Source of the DNA: Streptomyces sp. NRRL F-525
GTDB lineage: Bacteria; Actinomycetota; Actinomycetes; Streptomycetales; Streptomycetaceae
Reading direction: 5' to 3'
Length of the DNA: 64,000 nucleotides
NCBI RefSeq assembly: GCF_000716605.1
Contig: NZ_JNXE01000013.1
Location: forward strand, 144,592-208,591
Positions 1 to 8,815 of this stretch are shown here, one piece after another. How positions within the stretch are numbered: position 1 is the first letter of the stretch; the number at the start of each line of letters is the position of its first letter. The translations under genes and the position numbers were made by a program. Below the pieces are notes generated by a model. It was not told where the DNA came from. It saw only the letters and a program-made list of their open reading frames with translations, and searched no databases.

Positions 1-95
1 GCTAGCCCTTTCCTCCCGTTACTCGGTTCGACGGCCGGTCCGGTTCTCCGGGCCGGCCGTTGGCGTTCCTCGGTACCGCGTTCGCCGGTACCGGT

Positions 96-142
96 TGTCA
101 ACTTTGGTTGACATGCGAGGCGTGTCAACGTAGGTTGACATC
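96..142 (+). promoter_or_regulatory. Leaderless promoter with two operator palindromes
   Basis: Two copies of TGTCAAC-N4-GTTGACA lie at 96-113 and 123-140, 27 bp apart centre to centre. The right half of the first holds a perfect -35 TTGACA (108-113). After a 17-bp spacer the second holds a good Streptomyces -10, TAGGTT (131-136). Transcription should start about 7 bases later, at the ATG at 143, and no Shine-Dalgarno precedes that ATG. The mRNA is therefore predicted to be leaderless, and a protein bound to either palindrome would cover a promoter box. Confidence 0.8.
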
Positions 143-352
143 ATGACCGAAGCAACGGATCTCGCCGAGCGCGCGGGTGACCGTGATCCACGGATCGGCC
201 TGCGTGCCGTCTCCGCGCTGCGCAGGCTGGTGGAGCAGTTGGAGGCGGTGCAGGTGCGCAGTGCGCGCAACCAGGGCTGGTCGTGGCAGGAGATCGCCGC
301 GGAACTCGGTGTCAGCAGGCAGGCCGTGCACAAGAAGTACGGGAGGCAGTGA
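143..352 (+). CDS. Small helix-turn-helix protein, predicted autoregulator
   Basis: A 69-residue protein that is almost only a DNA-binding domain. Residues about 40-66 (SWQEIAAELGVSRQAVHKKY) are a clear helix-turn-helix; residues 20-38 form a preceding helix. The ATG coincides with the predicted transcription start of the twin-operator promoter, and no ribosome-binding site is seen, so translation is probably leaderless. The stop TGA shares one base with the ATG of the following Clp-repeat gene (TGATG), which implies translational coupling. The likely role is repression of its own operon through the palindromes, with the Clp-repeat protein as partner or sensor. That role is inference; the fold call is firm. 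Confidence 0.85.
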   Translation: MTEATDLAERAGDRDPRIGLRAVSALRRLVEQLEAVQVRSARNQGWSWQEIAAELGVSRQAVHKKYGRQ

Positions 353-924
353 TGTTCGAACGGTTCACGAAGGACGCCCGCGCCGTGGTGCGGGGCGCGG
401 TGGAGCACCGCGAGCGGTCGGGGCCCGGTTCCGTCGACCCCGAGCACCTGCTGCTGGCCCTCCTCGACCGCCGGGGCAGCCGCGCCTCCTTCGCCCTGAC
501 CGCCCTCGGTCTCGCTCCCGAGGAACGCAAGGAGTCCGTACGACAGGCTCTCGGCGACGCGCGTCGGCGTGCGGGGCTCTCGCAGGCCGAGGCCGACGCG
601 CTCGCCGGGCTGGGTATCGACGTCTCGGAGATCGTCGCCCGGGTCGAGGAGGTGCACGGCGTCGGGGCGATGTCAGGCGACGGGAAGTTCAAGGAGTCGT
701 GGTCGGGCCGCCGTGCCTTCAGCCGTGGTGCCAAGAACGTCCTGGAGAAGTCCCTGCGCATCGCCGTCGCCCACCGCGACCGGCACATCGGCGACGAGCA
801 CCTTCTCCTCGCCCTGACCATCCTCCCCGGGGTGCCGGGCGAGGTGCTCGCCGACCACGGGGTGACCCACGAGGCGGTGACGCGCGTGCTGTACGGCGGG
901 GGAGAGGCGAGGGCGGCGGGCTGA
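352..924 (+). CDS. Clp N-terminal repeat protein without ATPase domain
   Basis: A 190-residue protein with two Clp_N-type repeats: residues about 1-70 (starting MFERFTKDAR, with PEHLLLALL) and about 120-185 (with GDEHLLLAL). There is no Walker motif, so it is a stand-alone substrate/adaptor-type domain and not a ClpC unfoldase. In ClpC this domain binds adaptors and cyclic-peptide antibiotics such as cyclomarin, and mycobacterial ClpC2-like proteins are described as decoys for them (established knowledge). Translation is coupled to the HTH gene upstream by a one-base overlap. The start at 352 is preferred over upstream in-frame codons because of this coupling and the canonical MFERF opening. 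Confidence 0.9.
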   Translation: MFERFTKDARAVVRGAVEHRERSGPGSVDPEHLLLALLDRRGSRASFALTALGLAPEERKESVRQALGDARRRAGLSQAEADALAGLGIDVSEIVARVEEVHGVGAMSGDGKFKESWSGRRAFSRGAKNVLEKSLRIAVAHRDRHIGDEHLLLALTILPGVPGEVLADHGVTHEAVTRVLYGGGEARAAG

Positions 925-1022
925 GAGGTCTGGAGACCTGCCGGGTCCGGAGACCCGCGCGGCGGGGTGGTGCGCCTGGGGTTTGATTCCTGGGCGCACC
1001 ACCTGCGGTTCGTGGCGTCGGG

Positions 1023-2144
1023 TCAGGCCTTGCGGCCGCCGCGCAGTACCGCCCCGATGTGTGCCGCCGCCGCGGACAAGTGGCGGCGGGTGTCGCGGAG
1101 TTGGTCCTCGGTGACGCCGTGGTCGCGGGCCGCGTCACGGATGTCGTCCCGGAAGCGGTCGAGGAGCCGGTCCAGATCGCGGGCCGGTTCACCGGTGGAG
1201 TCCTCGTGGGCCCACGTCGGTTCGTACTCGGCGGGGAAGTCCTCCGGGGTCTGGCTGTACTCGGGTGCCGACGGAGCGGCCGGTCCCGAGGCCGACTTGC
1301 CGGCACCGGCACCGGCACCGGCACCTGCCCCCGCACCGGAACCCGCACCCGTGCCCGGTCGTCCGAACCCGAAGTCCTTGCCGAACTCCTTCCCGAAGTC
1401 GCCGAATTCCTTGGCCAGTTCGGTCAGGCTCTCCCGTACCCCCGTGGGCCAGTCGCCGCGTGCGAAGTGGTCCTGCGCGTGCTCCTGGACCTGGCGGCCG
1501 ATGCGCTGCATCTCCTCCTGGGCCTGCGCCCATGCCCGCGCCTGTGCCTCCTTGGCCTGGCGCCGGGCCTGCTGGGCCTCCTCGCGGGCTCGTCGGCTCT
1601 CGTCCTTGGCGCGGCGGGCCTGTTCCTTCCACTCCTGCTTGGCGCGGCGCATCTCCTCCTTGGCGGCGCGCCACGACTCCTTGTCACCGAAGTCCGTGAA
1701 GTCCCCGGCGGGGGAGTCGTGTTCGCCCGTCCGGCCGCGCCCGGTCCTGGCGCCCTGCCGGGCCTCCGTGGCCGCCGCGCGCATCTCGCGGCGCAGGTCG
1801 CCCGCCGCGCCCCGGACGTCGGCTCGGATCTCGGCGGCGAGTTCGGCGACCGACTCGCGGATCTCCAGCTCCAGGTCGGCCAACTCGCCGCTGCGGTCGG
1901 CCAGTTCGGCGCGGCCGGCGTCCGTGATGGCGTACACCTTGCGGCCGCCCTCGGTGGTGTGGGTGACCAGGCCCTCGGCCTCCAGCTTGGAGAGCCGCGG
2001 GTAGACCGTGCCCGCCGACGGTGCGTACAGCCCCTGGAAGCGCTCCTCCAGGAGGCGGATGACCTCGTAGCCGTGTCGGGGGGCCTCGTCCAGCAGCTTC
2101 AGCAGGTAGAGGCGGAGGCGGCCGTGGGCGAAGACGGGAGGCAT
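1023..2144 (-). CDS. PadR-family regulator with long C-terminal extension
   Basis: A 373-residue protein. The N-terminal ~90 residues are a PadR winged helix (LRLYLLKLLDEAPRHGYEVI, then GTVYPRLSKLEAEGLV). The rest is a long charged, helical, probably coiled-coil region (about 95-260), then a Gly/Ala repeat coded by tandem ggcacc hexamers near 1300-1335 and a helical tail. PadR proteins are usually 110-200 residues, so more than half of this one is extension. The ATG is one base past the TGA of the DUF4097 gene, so the two are coupled. It probably represses this operon through the ATAT-centred palindromes at 3441-3482. Confidence 0.9.
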   Translation of the reverse strand: MPPVFAHGRLRLYLLKLLDEAPRHGYEVIRLLEERFQGLYAPSAGTVYPRLSKLEAEGLVTHTTEGGRKVYAITDAGRAELADRSGELADLELEIRESVAELAAEIRADVRGAAGDLRREMRAAATEARQGARTGRGRTGEHDSPAGDFTDFGDKESWRAAKEEMRRAKQEWKEQARRAKDESRRAREEAQQARRQAKEAQARAWAQAQEEMQRIGRQVQEHAQDHFARGDWPTGVRESLTELAKEFGDFGKEFGKDFGFGRPGTGAGSGAGAGAGAGAGAGKSASGPAAPSAPEYSQTPEDFPAEYEPTWAHEDSTGEPARDLDRLLDRFRDDIRDAARDHGVTEDQLRDTRRHLSAAAAHIGAVLRGGRKA

Positions 2145-2145
2145 G

Positions 2146-3405
2146 TCAGAGCACCTTCTTGTCGGTCGTGCCGTCGGCCGCGTCGGTGCCGGAAGCACCG
2201 CCCGGGCCGGAAACGGAATTGTCCCCCGAGTCGCCCTGAGCCCCGTCCACAGGGGCACCGGAAGCGCCGTCCGAAGCATCCGGAGCCCTGGTCTCCCAGG
2301 GGCCCGGCTCCCCGGCGATGTCGTCCGCAGCGCCAGGCGCGGGCGCGTCCGCAGGGGCGCCCGACGAGTCCGGCCGCCCCTTCACCTCGGGCCCCGCATC
2401 CTCAGCCGTGTCGCCCGGCGCGCTGTCCTCGGGCTCCGTCGCCACATCGGGGACCGCCGTAGCGTCGGGCACCGCCGTAGCGTCGGGCACTGCCGTAACG
2501 TCGGGCACCTTCCTCATGTCGGGCCGAGGTGTCTTGTCGGCCCGCGTCGCGGTGGCGGTCGCCTCCGTGTCCCCGTCCCACGGCCCGTCGCCCTCGTCCT
2601 CCGTCGCCGGGCGCCGCAGCAGCGCGATCGAACCGGAGACGGTCGTCGCGCGCAGCTTCCCGGTGCCCGCGCCCAGCCGACCGGTGATCTTGTGGGCACC
2701 CCACTGGCCGTGCACCCGCAGTCCGTCGAAGGCGTTGGAGATCGAACCGCTCGCCGTGTTGGCCTCGACGTCCGCGTCCGCCGGGTGCGGCAGCCGGATG
2801 GCGATCTCGCCCGAGACGTTCGTCAGCCGGACGTCGGTCGGGCCGTCCGGGTCGAGGTCCACGATCATCGAGCCGCTCACCGACTCGGCACGCACGGACG
2901 GGCCCGAGCCCTCGACGACGGTGAGGTCGCCGGAGACGGAGTTGAAGCGGAGGTCGCCGGTGACGGCCTGTGCCTCCAGGTTCCCGGAGACCGTCTCGGC
3001 GCGGACCGATCCGGAGAGGCTGACGAGGGTCGTGTCGCCGGTGACCCCCCTCACCACCGAAGGCCCGCTGATCCCGGAGACGACGGCAGCCGCGCCGACC
3101 ACCCCGACCTCGACCCGGGTGCTCGCGGGGACGGCCAGGGAGACCACCGCGCTGCGCCGCCAGCCCTTCCGGTCGAGCCACTTGAGGAAGCCCTTCCAGG
3201 GGAGGTCCTCGTACGCCACCGTCAGCGTGCCGTGCTCCTGGGTCACCACCAGTGGCGGCCCGTCGATCTCGGAGATCTCCAGACGGGCGGAACCCTCGTC
3301 CGTCCCCACGACGTTCACCGTTCCGTTGACGATGCGCACACGGAGATCGCTCACGGGCGCGTCGAACGTGAGCTTCCTGGGCTCTGCGACGGACCACTCG
3401 GACAT
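2146..3405 (-). CDS. DUF4097-type beta-repeat protein
   Basis: A 419-residue protein. The N-terminal ~290 residues are the repetitive beta-strand pattern of DUF4097/adhesin-like domains (repeated TVSG, SVSGDL, SVSGSM, NVSGEI), probably a beta-helix. The last ~130 residues are low-complexity, acidic and Pro/Ala-rich, with an 18-bp tandem repeat (coding VPDATA units) near 2455-2510. No signal peptide or membrane segment is visible. The start at 3405 is chosen for AGGAGG 8 bases upstream. It is first in a two-gene operon with the PadR regulator, a common Streptomyces pairing; its function is not known. Confidence 0.85.
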   Translation of the reverse strand: MSEWSVAEPRKLTFDAPVSDLRVRIVNGTVNVVGTDEGSARLEISEIDGPPLVVTQEHGTLTVAYEDLPWKGFLKWLDRKGWRRSAVVSLAVPASTRVEVGVVGAAAVVSGISGPSVVRGVTGDTTLVSLSGSVRAETVSGNLEAQAVTGDLRFNSVSGDLTVVEGSGPSVRAESVSGSMIVDLDPDGPTDVRLTNVSGEIAIRLPHPADADVEANTASGSISNAFDGLRVHGQWGAHKITGRLGAGTGKLRATTVSGSIALLRRPATEDEGDGPWDGDTEATATATRADKTPRPDMRKVPDVTAVPDATAVPDATAVPDVATEPEDSAPGDTAEDAGPEVKGRPDSSGAPADAPAPGAADDIAGEPGPWETRAPDASDGASGAPVDGAQGDSGDNSVSGPGGASGTDAADGTTDKKVL

Positions 3406-3440
3406 GATGCAGACCTCCTCGGCCGAACCGGACGGAACAT

Positions 3441-3482
3441 GACGCGCCATATCGCGTCTTCCGTGAAACACGATATATCGTG
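3441..3482 (-). promoter_or_regulatory. Candidate PadR operators upstream of the DUF4097-PadR operon
   Basis: A perfect 14-bp palindrome CACGATATATCGTG lies at 3469-3482. A second dyad, GACGCG-CCATAT-CGCGTC, lies at 3441-3458. Both have an ATAT core, typical of PadR-family sites, and both lie just upstream of the operon start at 3405. Assignment to the adjacent PadR protein is inference. Confidence 0.6.
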
Positions 3483-3568
3483 GATGGGGAAAGTCAAGAC
3501 ACTCGTTTAGGTGATCACGGGACTTCGAACAAACGGCGGAAATGGGCGCATTGCCCTAACGTGTGACC

Positions 3569-4414
3569 ATGTCGACGGAGAAGCCGCAGGCCAGACACTG
3601 GACCGGTGCCACCCCGGGCGCCCTGCTGCTCTGCCGGGCCGACCCCGACTCCGTCGCCCAGGCGGCCCACCCGCTCCGCGAACGCATGCTGCTGACCGGC
3701 GCGGGCGACGACTGGAGCGTGCTCGTCCCCGAGGGCAAACCCTGGCTGCATGGCGAGGAACCGGTCGACCGCGTCCTCACCGGCTGGGCCACCGCGCTCG
3801 CCGTCGGCGCCCCCTGGCCGGTACTCGCCCTGTGGTGGGACGCCGACCGCGCGGGCTACACCCTGGCCTCGGGTTTCCGCCGCCCCGTCGGCTACGTCTG
3901 GCTCACCGACGGCACCCCGGCAGGCGAGGACGAGGCGATGCGCACCTTCGCGGCCCGCCTCGGCCTGGACCCCGTACTGGACCTGCAGTCCCTGGACGAG
4001 CTCACGAAACCGGACCCCGAAGCCGACGCCCGCGCCCGCCTCCGGGGCCTCCTGGCGGTCCTCACGCGCGCGGGAGTAGCCCTGCCCACCGGCCTCACCC
4101 CGGGCGAACCCGCCGACCGCCTCCGGGAGATCGCCCGCGTCCGCCCCGACGCCCGACAGGTCGAATGGGCGGGCTGGCGCGAGGCCGTCCGCGCGGAACT
4201 CGACGCCGTCGACAGCAGCCGCCTCGGTCCCTGGATGCCCTGGTCCGGCACCCCCAGAGCACGCGCCCTGGCCCTGACCCAGATGGCGGCTGGCCTCCCG
4301 CTCACGACCTGGGGCCTACGACGCCGTAGCGGAGGCTGGATCGTCGCGGGGGCGCTGCTCCTGGCCCACGGGGCGCTGGGCCTCGCCTACGACTTCGCCC
4401 GCCCGCGCGACTGA
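3569..4414 (+). CDS. Hypothetical actinobacterial protein
   Basis: About 281 residues; no family recognised. Residues 1-45 and 60-110 look globular (Trp-rich, LALWWDADRAGY, VGYVWLTDGTPAG). The middle is helical and acidic, and residues about 245-270 form one hydrophobic C-terminal segment (GGWIVAGALLLAHGALGLAY), suggesting a tail anchor. ATG 3569 is preferred; a GTG two codons upstream (3563) is possible. No ribosome-binding site is evident, and TAACGT at 3557-3562 could be a -10 for a leaderless start. It is divergent from the DUF4097 operon. Confidence 0.75.
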   Translation: MSTEKPQARHWTGATPGALLLCRADPDSVAQAAHPLRERMLLTGAGDDWSVLVPEGKPWLHGEEPVDRVLTGWATALAVGAPWPVLALWWDADRAGYTLASGFRRPVGYVWLTDGTPAGEDEAMRTFAARLGLDPVLDLQSLDELTKPDPEADARARLRGLLAVLTRAGVALPTGLTPGEPADRLREIARVRPDARQVEWAGWREAVRAELDAVDSSRLGPWMPWSGTPRARALALTQMAAGLPLTTWGLRRRSGGWIVAGALLLAHGALGLAYDFARPRD

Positions 4415-4441
4415 CACGCCCCGGCGGGACCGTCGTAGGAA

Positions 4442-4624
4442 CTACTCGTCGTCGTCCTCGTCGTCCAGGCGGGCCAGCCAGGTCGCCAGGCGTTCGACCG
4501 GGACCTCGAAGTCCGGGTTCAGGTCGACGAAGGTGCGGAGCTGCTCGGCCAGCCACTCGAAGGTGACCTCTTCCTCGCCGCGTCGCTTCTCCAGTTCCTC
4601 GATGCCACGGTCCGTGAAGTACAT
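4442..4624 (-). CDS. Small conserved protein (DUF6104-like)
   Basis: A 60-residue acidic protein, MYFTDRGIEELEKRRGEEEV at the start and a C-terminal tail of Asp/Glu. It is mostly helical with no transmembrane part. I recognise it as a small protein conserved in streptomycetes (I believe catalogued as DUF6104), often next to the 2-oxoglutarate dehydrogenase gene as here. Its function is unknown. It lies downstream of odhA on the same strand, with a strong terminator between them, so it probably has its own promoter or depends on readthrough. Confidence 0.75.
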   Translation of the reverse strand: MYFTDRGIEELEKRRGEEEVTFEWLAEQLRTFVDLNPDFEVPVERLATWLARLDDEDDDE

Positions 4625-4649
4625 GGGTCAAGGATAAGTGCGCGCAAAC

Positions 4650-4688
4650 GGCCGGGCCGCACCCCTGGAGTGGGGGTGCGGCCCGGCC
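4650..4688 (-). terminator. Strong hairpin after odhA
   Basis: A 16-bp GC-rich stem (GGCCGGGCCGCACCCC at 4650-4665, its complement at 4673-4688) with a 7-base loop sits 22 bases past the odhA stop. There is no long T run, as is usual in streptomycetes. Confidence 0.7.
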
Positions 4689-4709
4689 GCGTACGACAGT
4701 TCGGGGCGC

Positions 4710-7700
4710 TTACGCCTCGAACACCTCACGCACCAACTGCTCCTGCTCGGCCTGGTGCCGCTTCGCCGAACCCACCGCCGGAGACGACGAGTGCGGACGC
4801 GAGATCCGCCGCAGCCGCTCCCCGTGAGGAACATCCGCGCCGACCGCCAGGTCCAGGTGGTCGATCAGGTTGAGGGCGATGAAGGGCCACGCGCCCTGGT
4901 TCGCCGGCTCCTCCTGGGCCCACAGGTACTTCTCGACGTTCGGGTACTTGTTGACCTCCGCCTGGAGCTCCGCACCCGGCAGCGGGTACAGGCGCTCGAC
5001 GCGGATGATCGCCACGTCCGTGGTGCCGCGCTTGGTGCGCTCGGCCTCGAGGTCGTAGTACAGCTTGCCGGTGACGAAGACGACCTTGCGGACGGCCGCG
5101 GGGTCCGTCACCGTCGCGTCGCCGATGACCGGGCGGAACGCGCCCGTCGTGAACTCCTCCGTCTTCGACGCGGCGGCCTTGAGGCGCAGCATCGACTTCG
5201 GGGTGAAGACCACCAGCGGCTTGTGGTGCGGGTTGTGCACCTGCCACCGCAGGAGGTGGAAGTAGTTCGACGGGAGGGTCGGCATCGCGACCGTCATGTT
5301 GTTCTGCGCGCAGAGCTGGAGGAAGCGCTCGACCCTCGCGGAGGAGTGGTCCGGGCCCTGGCCCTCGTAGCCGTGCGGGAGCAGGAGCGTGACGCCGGAC
5401 GTCTGGCCCCACTTCTGCTCCGCCGCCGAGATGTACTCGTCGACCACGGACTGCGCGCCGTTGACGAAGTCGCCGAACTGCGCCTCCCACATCACGAGCG
5501 CGTCGGGGCGGGCCAGCGAGTAGCCGTACTCGAAGCCCATGACCGCGTACTCGGAGAGGAGCGAGTCGTAGACGTTGTAGCGCGCCTGCTCCTCGGAGAG
5601 GTACTGGAGCGGGGTGTAGTCCTCGCCCGTCTGCCGGTCGATGAGGACCGCGTGGCGCTGGCCGAACGTGCCTCGGCGGGAGTCCTGGCCGGACAACCTG
5701 ACAGGCGTGCCTTCGAGCAGCAGCGAACCGATCGCCAGCGTCTCGCCCATGCCCCAGTCGATCGTCCCGTCCTCGACCATCGTCGCCCGGCGCTGCAGCT
5801 GGGGCAGCAGACGCGGGTGGACGTGGAAGTTGTCCGGGATGTTGACCTGGGACTCGGCGATGCGCTTGACGACCTCGGAGGAGATCGCCGTGTTGACCGC
5901 GACCGGGAACTCGGCCTGCGGGTCCGACATCGGGGCGGCGCCGGGCTGCGCGGTGGCCTCGCGGACCTCCGTGAAGACCTTCTCCAGCTGGCCCTGGTAG
6001 TCCTGGAGCGCCTGCTCGGCTTCCTCAAGGGTGATGTCGCCGCGACCGATCAGCGACTCGGTGTACAGCTTGCGCACCGAGCGCTTCTTGTCGATCAGGT
6101 CGTACATCAGGGGCTGGGTGAAGGCCGGGTTGTCCGACTCGTTGTGACCGCGGCGGCGGTAGCAGATGAGGTCGATCACCACGTCCTTGTTGAACGCCTG
6201 GCGGAACTCGAAGGCCAGGCGCGCGACGCGGACGACGGCCTCGGGGTCGTCGCCGTTCACGTGGAAGATCGGGGCCTCGATCATGCGGGCCACGTCCGTG
6301 GCGTACATCGAGGAACGCGACGACTCGGGAGCCGCCGTGAAGCCGACCTGGTTGTTGATGACGATGTGGATCGTGCCGCCGGTGCGGTAGCCGCGCAGCT
6401 GCGACATGTTGAGCGTCTCGGCGACCACGCCCTGGCCCGCGAAGGCCGCGTCACCGTGCAGGGCGAGCGGGAGGACCGTGAAGTCCGTGCCGCCCTTGTT
6501 GATGATGTCCTGGCGGGCACGGACGATGCCCTCGATGATCGGGTCGACCGTCTCCAGGTGGGACGGGTTCGCCGCGAGGGTGACCTTGATCTGCTCGCCG
6601 TCCAGGCCGGTGAAGGTGCCCTGGGCGCCCAGGTGGTACTTCACGTCGCCGGAGCCGTGCATCGACTTCGGGTCGAGGTTGCCCTCGAACTCCCGGAAGA
6701 TCTGGGCGTACGACTTGCCGACGATGTTCGCGAGCACGTTCAGGCGGCCGCGGTGGGCCATGCCGATGACGACCTCGTCGAGGCGCGACTCGGCCGCGCT
6801 GTCGATGACCGCGTCGAGCAGCGGGATGACCGACTCGCCGCCTTCGAGCGAGAAGCGCTTCTGGCCGACGTACTTCGTCTGCAGGAAGGTCTCGAAGGCC
6901 TCCGCCGCGTTCAGGCGGCGCAGGATGCGCAGCTGCTCCTCGCGCTCCGGCTTGGAGTGCGAGCGCTCGATGCGGTCCTGGATCCACTTGCGCTGCTTCG
7001 GGTCCTGGATGTGCATGAACTCGATGCCGGTGGTGCGGCAGTAGGAGTCGCGCAGCACGCCGAGGATGTCGCGCAGCTTCATCAGGGACTTGCCGGCGAA
7101 GCCGCCGACCGCGAACTCCCGCTCCAGGTCCCACAGGGTGAGGCCGTGCTCGGTGATGTCCAGGTCGGGGTGCTTGCGCTGGCGGTACTCCAGCGGGTCG
7201 GTGTCGGCCATGACGTGGCCGCGGACCCGGTAGGAGTGGATCAGCTCGAAGACGCGGGCGGCCTTCGTCACGTCGTTGTCGTGCGACGCGTCGATGTCCT
7301 TGAGCCAGCGGACCGGCTCGTACGGGATGCGCAGCGCCTCGAAGATCTCGTCGTAGAAGCCGCTCTCGCCGAGCAGGAGGTTCGCGACGATCCGCAGGAA
7401 CTCGCCGGAGGCGGCGCCCTGGATGACCCGGTGGTCGTAGGTCGACGTGAGCGTCATGACCTTCGAGATGCCGAGCTTGTTGAGGGTGTCCTGGCTCGTG
7501 CCCTGGAACTCGGCCGGGTAGTCCATCGAGCCGACGCCCATGATGACCGACTGACCGGGCATCAGGCGCGGCACGGAGTGGACGGTGCCGAGGCCGCCGG
7601 GGTTGGTCAACGACACGGTGACGCCCGTGAAGTCATCCATCGTCAACTTGCCGTCGCGGGCGCGGCGGACGATGTCCTCGTAGGCCTGCCAGAACTCGAA

Positions 7701-8534
7701 GAAGTTCAGCGTCTCGGCCTTCTTGATGCCGGCGACGACGAGCTGGCGGTCGCCGTTCGGCTTCACCAGGTCGATGGCGAGACCGAAGTTGACGTGCTCC
7801 GGCTTGACCAGGGTCGGCTTGCCGTCCTTCTCCTGGAAGGAGTAGTTCATCGACGGCATGGCCTTGATGGCCTGCACCATCGCGTAGCCGATGAGGTGGG
7901 TGAAGGAGATCTTCCCGCCCCGGGCACGCTTCAGGTGGTTGTTGATGACGATGCGGTTGTCGAAGAGCAGCTTGACCGGGACCGCGCGCACCGACGTGGC
8001 GGTGGGGACCTCGATCGACGCGTTCATGTTCTTCGCGACCGCGGCGGCGGGACCGCGCAGCGTGATGAACTCCGGGCCACCGGAGGCCTCGGCCGCGGGC
8101 TCCGCCTTCTTCGGCTGAGCGGCCGGGGCCGCCGCCTTCGCAGGGGCCGGAGCCGGGGCTACGGCCTTCACCGGCGCCGGAGCGGCGGCTGCGGGCGCCG
8201 GCGCGGGGACCGCCGGAGCGGTGGGCGCGGGTGCGGCAGGAGCGGCCGGAGCCGGGGCCGGGGCGGCGGGTGCCGCCGGGGCCGGGGTGGTTCCTACGGC
8301 CCCCGCGGCCGCAGTACCCGCCGAAGTCGAGGTCGGGGCGGCAGCCGCGCCCGGCTTGTAGTCGGCGAAGAAGTCCCACCAGGCTCGGTCTACCGAGTTC
8401 GGATCCTGGAGGTACTGCTGATAGATCTCGTCGACGAGCCACTCGTTGGGCCCGAACGCCGCCGCGGGATTCTTACCCGCGGCTTGGTCGGACTCGGTCG
8501 AGATGGTCGAGTTACTGGGGGACTGTGACGACAC
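4710..8534 (-). CDS. kgd: Multifunctional 2-oxoglutarate dehydrogenase E1/E2 (Kgd/OdhA type)
   Basis: A 1274-residue protein that decarboxylates 2-oxoglutarate with thiamine diphosphate and transfers the succinyl group in the TCA cycle. In order: a short E1 N-terminal motif ([16 protein letters not shown], about 30-45); an Ala/Pro linker (65-150); an E2 succinyltransferase-like catalytic domain ending near [13 protein letters not shown] (about 365); then E1 ([17 protein letters not shown] about 590, GDAAFAGQG about 690) and the transketolase-like C-terminal part. It has no lipoyl domain, as in other actinobacterial fused enzymes, which borrow lipoyl groups and are controlled by an FHA protein (GarA/OdhI). 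GTG 8534 gives the family length; an in-frame GTG at 8561 adds nine basic residues. Confidence 0.95.
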   Translation of the reverse strand: MSSQSPSNSTISTESDQAAGKNPAAAFGPNEWLVDEIYQQYLQDPNSVDRAWWDFFADYKPGAAAAPTSTSAGTAAAGAVGTTPAPAAPAAPAPAPAAPAAPAPTAPAVPAPAPAAAAPAPVKAVAPAPAPAKAAAPAAQPKKAEPAAEASGGPEFITLRGPAAAVAKNMNASIEVPTATSVRAVPVKLLFDNRIVINNHLKRARGGKISFTHLIGYAMVQAIKAMPSMNYSFQEKDGKPTLVKPEHVNFGLAIDLVKPNGDRQLVVAGIKKAETLNFFEFWQAYEDIVRRARDGKLTMDDFTGVTVSLTNPGGLGTVHSVPRLMPGQSVIMGVGSMDYPAEFQGTSQDTLNKLGISKVMTLTSTYDHRVIQGAASGEFLRIVANLLLGESGFYDEIFEALRIPYEPVRWLKDIDASHDNDVTKAARVFELIHSYRVRGHVMADTDPLEYRQRKHPDLDITEHGLTLWDLEREFAVGGFAGKSLMKLRDILGVLRDSYCRTTGIEFMHIQDPKQRKWIQDRIERSHSKPEREEQLRILRRLNAAEAFETFLQTKYVGQKRFSLEGGESVIPLLDAVIDSAAESRLDEVVIGMAHRGRLNVLANIVGKSYAQIFREFEGNLDPKSMHGSGDVKYHLGAQGTFTGLDGEQIKVTLAANPSHLETVDPIIEGIVRARQDIINKGGTDFTVLPLALHGDAAFAGQGVVAETLNMSQLRGYRTGGTIHIVINNQVGFTAAPESSRSSMYATDVARMIEAPIFHVNGDDPEAVVRVARLAFEFRQAFNKDVVIDLICYRRRGHNESDNPAFTQPLMYDLIDKKRSVRKLYTESLIGRGDITLEEAEQALQDYQGQLEKVFTEVREATAQPGAAPMSDPQAEFPVAVNTAISSEVVKRIAESQVNIPDNFHVHPRLLPQLQRRATMVEDGTIDWGMGETLAIGSLLLEGTPVRLSGQDSRRGTFGQRHAVLIDRQTGEDYTPLQYLSEEQARYNVYDSLLSEYAVMGFEYGYSLARPDALVMWEAQFGDFVNGAQSVVDEYISAAEQKWGQTSGVTLLLPHGYEGQGPDHSSARVERFLQLCAQNNMTVAMPTLPSNYFHLLRWQVHNPHHKPLVVFTPKSMLRLKAAASKTEEFTTGAFRPVIGDATVTDPAAVRKVVFVTGKLYYDLEAERTKRGTTDVAIIRVERLYPLPGAELQAEVNKYPNVEKYLWAQEEPANQGAWPFIALNLIDHLDLAVGADVPHGERLRRISRPHSSSPAVGSAKRHQAEQEQLVREVFEA

Positions 8535-8815
8535 GGCGGCAACCGCCCTCTTCCGCTTCACAAGGTGATGGACAGCGGGAATTAAGGCTACGCCCCCATG
8601 ACGGCCAAGGTCAGGTCGGGCCGGTCCATCGTCGCGTAAGTCACATCGGAAAGTGTGTTTCGAGCGCTGAAATGGCGGGAAACAAGCGTGGTTCCGCTAC
8701 GGAAGGGGCGCGTCGATGCGGGCCGGACGCGCCGATGGCGCGGGCCTGTGCCTGATCACACGTGTCCGTCAGCGCGGGCATTCGTGGATCTTGGGGCTCC
8801 GGTTCGAACTTTACG

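Noticed and set aside
4638..8528. A 1296-codon open frame antisense to odhA
   Set aside because: High G+C gives long shadow frames; its product is Arg/Val/Asp-rich low complexity and odhA is certain on the other strand.
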